DNA of 64,000 bases from Bacteroidales bacterium (GTDB taxonomy: Bacteria; Bacteroidota; Bacteroidia; Bacteroidales; 4484-276), in contig DASRND010000004.1 in NCBI GenBank assembly GCA_035647615.1, forward strand, positions 1 to 64,000. The letters are read 5' to 3'. The first letter of the stretch is position 1; each line of letters starts with the position of its first letter. Shown piece by piece: positions 44,873 through 51,760 of this stretch. Position numbers and translations under genes: made by a program. The notes under the pieces were generated by a model. That model was not told where the DNA came from and did not search any database. It saw only the letters and a list, made by a program, of their open reading frames with translations.

Positions 44873-46720
44873 TTACCGCAATTTAATCACCAGTGCCTCC
44901 TTGGCGGGAATAGTCAAATTCTCCAGCACCACCGTGGTTCCGTCGAGCACATTCATTCCGGTACTAATGCCTTTCGTCATCTCGGCGTAGCGTTTCAAAT
45001 CCAAAGGATGGCTTTCGTTGCTGTTGTTGAGCACGATCATCATCATCTCGTCGTCATTATGACGGAAATAAACATACACATTGTCCTCTGGGATAAAATG
45101 GGTGAGTTTGCCGGTTTGTAAAACCTTGTGGTTTTTGCGATAGTTGGCCAGTTTTTGCGTAAAGCGCAACATATCTTCTTCATCGGCGGTGCGCCCTGAA
45201 GCTGTGAATTTGTTGGCCGAATCAGTTTGCCACCCGCCGGGAAAGTCTTTGCGCATCTTTCCGTGGCCGTCGCTTTCGTTGCCGCTCATCAGTATTTCGG
45301 TGCCGTAATAAAGTTGCGGAATCCTGCGCGTAGTTAGTGTAAAGGCTACGGCCAGCTTCTGGTTGGCCAGGCTGTGCCCCACTTTCGTAAAGAGCCGGCT
45401 GCCATCGTGATTGTCAGGAAAAATCACCATACGAGGATTTTCTCCATACACAAAATCCTGCGCCAGCACATCGTACATGCGCGTAATCCCCGTTGACCAG
45501 CCGGAACCTTCATTAAAAGCCAAACCAAACGCATCGTAAAGGGCAAAGTCGAAGATGTAGGGCAAATGCGATTCATACCCTGTTTCTACCGCCGGATCAT
45601 TTTCCCACGGAGCCAGCAGCGCCGGCACGCCCATCCACACCTCGCCCACAATCGAAAAATCAGGATATTCCTCCAGCACCCTTTTCGCCCACTGCGCCAT
45701 CTGTTCTTTGTAAGGGTAAGGATAGGTGTCCATGCGGATGCCATCCAGCCCGGCATATTCTATCCACCAGATGCTGTTTTGGGTAAGATAAGTCATCAGA
45801 AATGGGTTTTTCTGATTCAGGTCGGGCATGGAGGTGTCAAACCAGCCTTTGGTAAAAAGCGTCTGGTCGTAATCAGAAGCGTACGGATCGAAAACCGTGG
45901 AGGCGCGGAAATTGGATTTGGTAAATTCCGGAAACTGATGCACCCAGTCGCTGGCAGGCAAATCTTTCATCCACCAATGGTTGAGCCCGCAGTGATTAAA
46001 AACCATGTCCATCACCGCCTTCATTCCGCGTTGGTTCAGCATCTCGTTGAGGTGCCGGAAATCTTCGTTGGTTCCCAGGCGTGGGTCTGTTTTGTAATAA
46101 TCGGTGATGGAATATCCGTGGTACGAATAGGTGGACATGTTGTTTTCGAACACCGGGTTGAGCCACAGCGTCGTGACGCCCAGGCTGTCGATATAATCCA
46201 GCTTTTGCATTACACCCTGCAAATCGCCGCCGTGGCGTCCGTCGGGATTGCTGCGGTCGGCAGCTTCGAGCATGTCGGGATGTGTATCGTTTTTTGGGTC
46301 GCCATTTGCGAAGCGGTCGGGAAGGACGAGATAGATCAGGTCGCTTTGGTCGAAACCCTTGCGTGACGCTGAGCTTTTGGTGCGCGGCAGCAGCTTGTAT
46401 TCGTAATCCAAAGTTTTTTTACCCTTACATTCAAATTTGATAATGAATGTTCCAGCAGCTGCTTCGCTGATGTCGAGATCGATAAAAAGATAGTTGGGAT
46501 TGTCCGTTGTCGAAACTTTCTTAATGGATACGCCGGGATAATTAATCGAAGGTTTGTATGTGGAAATATTATCGGCATGTACCAGCAGTTGCAGATTGGG
46601 ATTGTGCATTCCGCTCCACCAAAAGGGTGGCTCCAGATGCCGGATGGCAGAGGGCTGACCAAAGATCGCAGATGAGATTAATAATAATGAAAGAAGCGAT
46701 AAAAGTCGTCGGAAGGCCAT
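44873..46720 (-). CDS. Exported GH13 neopullulanase/cyclomaltodextrinase-like alpha-amylase
   Basis: A protein of 615 residues with a signal peptide (about 1-22, cleavage after IFGQ). An N-terminal Ig-like domain (about 23-115, PPFWWSGMHNPNLQLLVH) is typical of neopullulanase N-domains. The GH13 barrel has DLIYLVLPDRFANGD, GVTTLWLNPVFEN, AVMDMVFNHCG, the nucleophile Asp in GIRMDTYPYP, the acid/base Glu in IVGEVWMG and the transition-state stabiliser Asp in IFPDNHD. A C-terminal beta domain ends EALVIKLR. It should hydrolyse starch, cyclodextrin or maltodextrin in the periplasm, as SusA does. It starts 18 bp after the esterase gene and is probably in one operon with it and the MFS transporter. 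Confidence 0.92.
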   Translation of the reverse strand: MAFRRLLSLLSLLLISSAIFGQPSAIRHLEPPFWWSGMHNPNLQLLVHADNISTYKPSINYPGVSIKKVSTTDNPNYLFIDLDISEAAAGTFIIKFECKGKKTLDYEYKLLPRTKSSASRKGFDQSDLIYLVLPDRFANGDPKNDTHPDMLEAADRSNPDGRHGGDLQGVMQKLDYIDSLGVTTLWLNPVFENNMSTYSYHGYSITDYYKTDPRLGTNEDFRHLNEMLNQRGMKAVMDMVFNHCGLNHWWMKDLPASDWVHQFPEFTKSNFRASTVFDPYASDYDQTLFTKGWFDTSMPDLNQKNPFLMTYLTQNSIWWIEYAGLDGIRMDTYPYPYKEQMAQWAKRVLEEYPDFSIVGEVWMGVPALLAPWENDPAVETGYESHLPYIFDFALYDAFGLAFNEGSGWSTGITRMYDVLAQDFVYGENPRMVIFPDNHDGSRLFTKVGHSLANQKLAVAFTLTTRRIPQLYYGTEILMSGNESDGHGKMRKDFPGGWQTDSANKFTASGRTADEEDMLRFTQKLANYRKNHKVLQTGKLTHFIPEDNVYVYFRHNDDEMMMIVLNNSNESHPLDLKRYAEMTKGISTGMNVLDGTTVVLENLTIPAKEALVIKLR

Positions 46721-46738
46721 GGTAAAAATAATTTGATG

Positions 46739-47473
46739 TTAATCTTCTCTGTGTTTTGAATGGTTCAGCAACCACTCATAAAGCTCCCGATTGTTGTAGG
46801 TAGGTGTCCACGCGTCGTGGCCGGCATCGGGATAAACCGTAAATTCCACCTCGGCGCCATTGTCCATCAGCGCATTTACCATCCGTTGGCTATATTCGAT
46901 GGGCACAATGTTGTCTCTTTGCCCGTGAAACACCCACACCGGCACATCCTTGATCAGATGCGCGCGATGCGTGTAACCGCCGCCACAAACAGGAGCCGCA
47001 GCAGCAAACACGTCGGGGTATTTTATAATCATGTCCCAGGTAGCAAAACCACCCATGCTCAGCCCGGTAACATAGATGCGATCGCGATCGACAGGATAGT
47101 GGCTGATGATGTCGTCGAGCAGAATTTTGACATCTTCAATATTCCACCAGGGTTCGCTCAGTGGGCACTGTGGTGAGAGGATGATAAAAGGAAGGTACAT
47201 CTCAACTGCAATTTTGGGCGGGCCGTTTTTTTTGACAAGCAGCAGGTCGTCGCCACGCTCGCCCGATCCGTGCAGGAAAAGCATCAATGGGAAGCTGTGG
47301 CTGCCGTCGTCGGTGTAATCGGCTGGCAGATAAAGCAGGTATTTCATCTTCACCTCCTGTGTGATTTTTTTGTCGAATTGCATGGCTTTCTGCACCGGTT
47401 GCGCCTGAAGCGGCAGCCAAGCCACAAGCCACAAAGAGATCGTTATCGTAAGAATTGCTTTCATTATTTTCAT
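46739..47473 (-). CDS. Exported alpha/beta-hydrolase esterase (PHB-depolymerase/feruloyl-esterase-like)
   Basis: A protein of about 244 residues with a signal peptide ending at LPLQAQ and a single alpha/beta-hydrolase domain. It has the oxyanion-hole region LMLFLHGSGERGDD, the nucleophile Ser in VTGLSMGGFATWD, an Asp in VFHGQRDNIVP and the His in PDAGHDAW, so the triad is complete. Proteins of this phospholipase/carboxylesterase type often accompany glycan loci, where they remove acyl groups; the substrate here is unknown. Starts at 47491, 47473 and 47464 are possible; 47473 gives a compact signal peptide. It is the first gene of the leftward alpha-glucan cluster. Confidence 0.8.
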   Translation of the reverse strand: MKIMKAILTITISLWLVAWLPLQAQPVQKAMQFDKKITQEVKMKYLLYLPADYTDDGSHSFPLMLFLHGSGERGDDLLLVKKNGPPKIAVEMYLPFIILSPQCPLSEPWWNIEDVKILLDDIISHYPVDRDRIYVTGLSMGGFATWDMIIKYPDVFAAAAPVCGGGYTHRAHLIKDVPVWVFHGQRDNIVPIEYSQRMVNALMDNGAEVEFTVYPDAGHDAWTPTYNNRELYEWLLNHSKHRED

Positions 47474-47482
47474 TGTCATAAT

Positions 47483-47511
47483 AGGGTTCAAAATTATAGT
47501 TTTTTAACGGG
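47483..47511. repeat. 29-bp direct repeat, left copy, flanking the Omp85-like gene
   Basis: It shares the core AAAATTATAGTTTTT and AACGG end with 49123-49151, about 27 of 29 positions alike with one gap in each. The rest of the gap (47512-47839) shows no gene or RNA. Confidence 0.7.
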
Positions 47512-47839
47512 TTATTATTCAAAGGGGCTGATGTATGTCAATAAATATAAAAATTAAACACACCACCGCCCGATGTTTTTTGTTAATCACCACACAAACA
47601 ACAGCCTGCCCCTTTTTTGGGCATTTGAAAATCAAAAACAATTTTAAACCGGAGAAGATGAAAAACAGCTGGTGGCAGGGAAATGACTGTAAGATTTGAA
47701 AGTAGAATATTTATCTCAGGTCTTTATTCCTGTTATTATTACGAGGTGAGGTAGCCGATTTAAATAATATTAAGTACAATTTATATTTTGAAATACTGTT
47801 ACCGCTTACCAAAGGGAACCTCAAATTAAATCCCGTGTC

Positions 47840-49114
47840 ATGAGAGTATTTTTCCTGATATTCATCATTCCTTTTACATTTCTTGCTCATGCTCAGGATA
47901 CAATACCCGCTATAGCCGATACTGCCTGCATCCAAAGGGATTTTGGCGATGTACTCCGGGTGGCATTTCATAAGCCTCCAAAAGAGTTGGCCGATTCCAC
48001 CGGCACTATTTTGCTGATACCGGTCATCGGTTCCAATCCGGCTACTGGTTTTATGGCTGGAGTGGGTGGGCAATACGCGTTTAAACTATCCGGGGACGAT
48101 ACCCGTTTTTCCATGCTATCAGGTAGTATGCAGTTTACTACCAAAAATCAACAACTCTTTCTGTTAAAAAATAGCGTCTACACCAAAAATAACAAACTCT
48201 TTTTTTCTGGCGATTGGCGATACATGATCTATTCGCAGTCAACCTTTGGCCTGGGAACCAACGCGCCAGAAGGGGGGATTCTTGATTATCAGGTTAGTCT
48301 AAGTGGCCTCTCTACAGTTGTGGACTCTCTGGCTCAACCATTAAAGTTTAACTTCCTGCGCATTTATCAATCTGCTTCTTACAACATAACGCGATCATTT
48401 TACATAGGTCTGGGCTATTACCTCGACAGCTACTTCGGGATTAAAGATGAAAAACTTCGTTTGAATCCAGGCGACTCATTGATAACCAGCAACTACGCAT
48501 ATAGTAAGTATTATGGTTTTAATGAAAAGAAATATTCTTCCTCAGCTATCGGTATCAACCTGGTTTCTGACACCCGCGATAATATGATCAATCCATATAA
48601 AGGACATTTTGCAATGATTAGTTGGAACGGCGCTCTGCAGTTACTGGGCAGTCATAAATCCGCCAGCTACTTTTCGATGGAGTGGCGAAGTTTTCATCCT
48701 TTGTCCCATCGAAATCCACGGCATCTTTTGGCGTTTTGGGCGATGGCAGACATCTCCCCTGAGGGTGGATTGCCCTATCTCATTTTGCCTTCTACCGCTT
48801 ACGATCAGCGGAGCAGAAGTGGACGAGGTTATACGCAGGGCCGCTTTCGGGGAAACCAAATGGTGTATGGCGAAGCTGAGTATCGTTTCCCGATTTCTCA
48901 GTGCGGAGGCCTGTGGGGCGGCGTCGTGTTTGTGAATGCTACCACGGCGAATAGCCCGATACATTCTCTGGGTTTATTCGAATCGGTAAAGCCCGGCTAT
49001 GGCTTTGGGTTCCGATTTATGGTAGATAAGAAATCGCGTACCAATCTTGCCATCGATATCGGATTTGGCGAGAAATCTACCGGGTTTTATCTTTCGGCAT
49101 CCGAAACATTCTGA
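47840..49114 (+). CDS. Omp85-superfamily beta-barrel outer-membrane protein without POTRA domains
   Basis: A protein of 424 residues with a signal peptide (about 1-18, cleavage after AHAQ) and a body that is almost wholly a predicted beta barrel. It includes VIGSNPATGFMAGVGGQYAF, GINLVSDTRDNMINPYKGHFAMISW (the NPxxG strand motif of BamA/TamA barrels), GRGYTQGRFRGNQMVYGEAEYRFP (the RGY...G.F.......EYRF motif, an Omp85 hallmark) and a C-terminal aromatic residue. No POTRA domain fits in the ~50 residues before the barrel. It is therefore a short surface-antigen-type Omp85 relative; its cargo, if any, is unknown. It is the only plus-strand gene between two leftward blocks and is bracketed by a direct repeat. 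Confidence 0.75.
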   Translation: MRVFFLIFIIPFTFLAHAQDTIPAIADTACIQRDFGDVLRVAFHKPPKELADSTGTILLIPVIGSNPATGFMAGVGGQYAFKLSGDDTRFSMLSGSMQFTTKNQQLFLLKNSVYTKNNKLFFSGDWRYMIYSQSTFGLGTNAPEGGILDYQVSLSGLSTVVDSLAQPLKFNFLRIYQSASYNITRSFYIGLGYYLDSYFGIKDEKLRLNPGDSLITSNYAYSKYYGFNEKKYSSSAIGINLVSDTRDNMINPYKGHFAMISWNGALQLLGSHKSASYFSMEWRSFHPLSHRNPRHLLAFWAMADISPEGGLPYLILPSTAYDQRSRSGRGYTQGRFRGNQMVYGEAEYRFPISQCGGLWGGVVFVNATTANSPIHSLGLFESVKPGYGFGFRFMVDKKSRTNLAIDIGFGEKSTGFYLSASETF

Positions 49115-49122
49115 AAATTTTA

Positions 49123-49151
49123 GAGGGGTTTAAAATTATAGTTTTTAACGG
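49123..49151. repeat. 29-bp direct repeat, right copy
   Basis: It begins 9 bp after the stop codon of the Omp85-like gene and is the relative of 47483-47511. Confidence 0.7.
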
Positions 49152-49289
49152 ATGCAATAGTACTCGTTGCGAACACAAATCCATTTGTGCGTAGAAATTT
49201 TGGAACCAAAACAAAAGGGACGCATCAGATTCGCTTGATGCCACTGGAATTGCAAATGGAAACTATGGCCGTGAATAGTCCTTTGTGAT

Positions 49290-49637
49290 TTACTCCAAAT
49301 CGATAATTATCAATAAATTTTCTCTAACCGTTTCAATCAGGTTGTCGGGTAAATTTCCAATCTTTTTCATGAGTCGATTATTATCGATAGCCCTTATTTG
49401 GTCGATCATTACATCACAATCTTGATGTAAATTCGCTTCTCCCTTTTTTAAATGTACGCGTAAAATATCCGAATCTTTATTGGTATTTGTCGTCAACGGA
49501 CAAACTATCGTTGATGGATGTGGAATTTGATTGAGAAGATTTGTTTGGATAATAAGTACGGGTCTTGTTTTTCCGGGTTCAGTTCCAATTTGTGGATTTA
49601 AATCAGCAGTCCAGATTTCATATTGTTTAATCGACAT
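49290..49637 (-). CDS. MazF/PemK-type toxin endoribonuclease
   Basis: A protein of about 115 residues of the MazF/PemK family, which cleaves mRNA at short motifs when freed from its antitoxin. Seen: QYEIWTADLNPQIGTEPGKTRPVLII, the family's basic-loop and Arg-Pro core, then VCPLTT and the later VMIDQIRAID strand. Family length is 105-120 residues. The ATG at 49637 is preferred (MSIKQYEIW); it overlaps the antitoxin stop region by 11 bp, the usual coupling. Sequence here is visibly AT-rich. The cut site cannot be predicted. Confidence 0.9.
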   Translation of the reverse strand: MSIKQYEIWTADLNPQIGTEPGKTRPVLIIQTNLLNQIPHPSTIVCPLTTNTNKDSDILRVHLKKGEANLHQDCDVMIDQIRAIDNNRLMKKIGNLPDNLIETVRENLLIIIDLE

Positions 49638-49857
49638 AACCAATCTCCTCAAAATCTTTTAGAACAGCCATCGAATCTGCTTTTACCAAATCAGATTCCT
49701 CCTTTAGCTTCTCTTCTAAAATAGCCCGTCGTTGCAATCGATTATAAAAATCAAGTGCTTCGTTAATGTACCTGTTTCTTGGTTTTTTAATTTTTGAAAG
49801 AATTTTTTCAGTCTCTCCAAAAATCGCCTCATCAATTTTTAATGATACAGTTTTCAT
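49627..49857 (-). CDS. Ribbon-helix-helix antitoxin of the MazF-type toxin
   Basis: A protein of 76 residues. The N-terminal strand KTVSLKIDEAIF followed by two helices (ETEKILSKI, RNRYINEALDFYNRLQ) is the ribbon-helix-helix DNA-binding pattern. The acidic C-terminal tail (about 50-76) would wrap and block the toxin. It precedes the toxin and overlaps it, and probably represses its own promoter at 49878-49909. It is more CopG/Arc-like than the AbrB-like MazE of E. coli. Confidence 0.85.
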   Translation of the reverse strand: MKTVSLKIDEAIFGETEKILSKIKKPRNRYINEALDFYNRLQRRAILEEKLKEESDLVKADSMAVLKDFEEIGYVD

Positions 49858-49877
49858 GATTTCTTATTTTAGCACAG

Positions 49878-49909
49878 CAAAAGTATATCTTATTAGTATG
49901 TCAAACAAG
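49878..49909 (-). promoter_or_regulatory. Promoter of the MazEF-type module
   Basis: The -7 box TACTTTTG (49878-49885) matches TAnnTTTG, and a CTTG lies 20 bp upstream (49906-49909) with an overlapping TTTG beside it (49902-49905). The predicted start leaves a leader of about 15-20 nt. Confidence 0.5.
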
Positions 49910-50303
49910 TATTTGCTATTCTGTCAAGCTCTTAACCACAAATTTCCTTGCCTCATTTAGTAGGTCTGCAATTTTTCCAAATAATTGGCTGTTTGATTCT
50001 GGTACTACCATCTTATCCGTTTAGCTAAATTATGAAATATCATAACGCTTTCTTTTTACCCGGTCGTATTCTTCTTTTTTCTTAAAAATCTCCGAATTAG
50101 GATTTTAAAAATCTTATCTGCTTATTAAAATAGTGCCTTTGCGAAAATTCTTTAATATTGTTTGAACGGTTGGCCTATGTGCAGTAAGGGATTGCGGGCA
50201 AATTTCCTGTCAAATTACAGTAATTTTAAGCGGGCTACAAACCTTGAAATTTCGCACATCTCCTGCCATTACTTATACAAAGTATTGTAAGAAGTACTTA
50301 CCT
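49910..50303. other. AT-rich gap without a gene
   Basis: Short frames only, no repeats shared with the other gaps, no tRNA-like or hairpin-terminator structure noticed. With its neighbours it forms an AT-rich pocket. Confidence 0.45.
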
Positions 50304-51401
50304 CTAAAAGATCTCTTTTAACTTATCCTTCAATTCTTTACCTTTTAAATCTTTTGCAATAATCCTACCTGTTGGGTCTATTAAAAAGTTTGTAGGGACA
50401 AGAGTAACACCATATCTGGAACCAACATTTCCATATTCAGTATTTGAATCTTGTAATGAATACCATTTAATGAAAAACCTATCAGACGCTTCCTTCAAAT
50501 CATCAATATTTTTGCCTCCTGCGATACTGATTATTTCTAAACCCTTTTCTTTATACTTTTCATACTCAGTTACAATATTTTTATTTTCTTCCACGCATCC
50601 TGGACAACCTATTTTCCAGAACTCCAATAAAACAAACTTTCCCTGAAAATCCTTTAAACTAACTTTATTCCCAGTAATGTCTTGCAATGAAAAGTTCTCT
50701 GCTATATCTCCAACTTTAACTTCCTTACTAAGTTCCAGCCATTGAGCTATGGATTTCCCGTAATCAGATTCTTTAATTATTGGAGATAGGTTTTCATACA
50801 GTGTTTTAATTTCGGATTTTGGAAGCCCTGCCAAAAAGCCTTCTAAGATAAAAGCACTATAAAGATTATCAGGATTCTCTTTGATATAAAGTGCTCCAAA
50901 CGATGTCCTTTCTTGAATTAAATCATCTTGCTCTTGCCCTAATGATTCGGCTTTATCTCTATCTTGATTCTGCATTGCTTTCATCAGTTCTTTGGTTATG
51001 CTATCAAACTTAAGTTCCATTGGAAGTTTTGAATTAAAATAGTCGCTATGTTGCTTTTGTATTTCGCCTCCTATGACTTTGGCAAATTTTATTTCCCCCT
51101 TTTTGCCTGTTATCGATATGTCAGCATCTTCAATAAAAAGAAATAAAAATTCTTTTTCGGAACCTTCTCCAATAAGAATTCCGTGGGGACTAACTTTTGT
51201 GCTTGAAGCTGCACAATGAAATTCGTTATTTACAATATAAGTGGTGTCTACTCCTTTTTTAGTATCAAAGTTCAAAAGAACTACCTTTGTACTATCAGGG
51301 AAACCTTGAGTTTTACCTGTAATTTTAATTTCACCATCTTTATTCATACAGGAATTTAGAGCCATTGAAAGAATAAAGGCATAAATAATCATTTTTCTCA
51401 T
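50304..51401 (-). CDS. TlpA/AhpC-TSA thioredoxin-like lipoprotein with DUF4369-type N-terminus
   Basis: A protein of 365 residues with a lipoprotein signal (lipobox LNSC, Cys about 18). The N-terminal beta domain (about 22-125; IKITGKTQGFPDSTKVVLLN) is of the DUF4369 type. A helical linker follows (about 130-225), then a thioredoxin fold (about 228-365) with FWKIGCPGCVEEN, whose CPGC is a complete redox pair, and a cis-Pro region TLVPTNFLIDPTGRII. These proteins act as periplasmic thiol-disulfide oxidoreductases, often in cytochrome or stress roles. Base composition is more AT-rich than most of the window. Confidence 0.88.
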   Translation of the reverse strand: MRKMIIYAFILSMALNSCMNKDGEIKITGKTQGFPDSTKVVLLNFDTKKGVDTTYIVNNEFHCAASSTKVSPHGILIGEGSEKEFLFLFIEDADISITGKKGEIKFAKVIGGEIQKQHSDYFNSKLPMELKFDSITKELMKAMQNQDRDKAESLGQEQDDLIQERTSFGALYIKENPDNLYSAFILEGFLAGLPKSEIKTLYENLSPIIKESDYGKSIAQWLELSKEVKVGDIAENFSLQDITGNKVSLKDFQGKFVLLEFWKIGCPGCVEENKNIVTEYEKYKEKGLEIISIAGGKNIDDLKEASDRFFIKWYSLQDSNTEYGNVGSRYGVTLVPTNFLIDPTGRIIAKDLKGKELKDKLKEIF

Positions 51402-51463
51402 TTTTATCTATTTTATTTGGTTATTGTATTGTTTACAACTTCTGCGTAAACGTAATATTATGT

Positions 51464-51589
51464 TTATTTCTTCATTACTTTTTGCAAACTTAACTGAAAG
51501 GTGAGCCCAAAATCCTTCTCAAAACTCACCCTCACCGCCGGAATGTCGCGGTGAAAGTCATCAGCCAATGTGAATGCAGGATTTCTCAT
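51464..51589 (-). pseudogene. Possible 41-codon gene tail or small ORF
   Basis: An in-frame stretch from ATG 51589 to TAA 51464 encodes MRNPAFTLADDFHRDIPAVR followed by VSFEKDFGLTFQLSLQKVMKK. Balanced composition and a beta-strand-like end make it look like the C-terminus of a larger protein rather than noise. About 10 more open codons extend upstream to a TAA. I do not recognise the family. The rest of 51402-51760 holds only a terminator. Confidence 0.3.
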
Positions 51590-51700
51590 TTGCCTGGTTA
51601 ATAAAATTGCGCCGCAAACTTAGGAAACATTTCATTTGGAATAATTCTAAATTTCAGAAAGCGCATGGCGCATGGCGCAAGTTCTCCCAGCGAACCAATA

Positions 51701-51739
51701 AAAAAAGCCTCTCACATCTTTACGATGCAAGAGGCTTTT
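51701..51739 (-). terminator. Rho-independent terminator of the S9 peptidase gene
   Basis: A perfect 10-bp stem (51703-51712 with 51730-51739) with a 17-nt loop. On the minus strand it is followed by U-rich sequence and lies 22 bp after the stop codon. Confidence 0.85.
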
Positions 51740-51760
51740 GTTTGTATCAAAACTTATTCT

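Noticed and set aside
49172..49187. Hairpin CACAAATCCATTTGTG as terminator
   Set aside because: The stem is only 6 bp, without a T-run in either direction.
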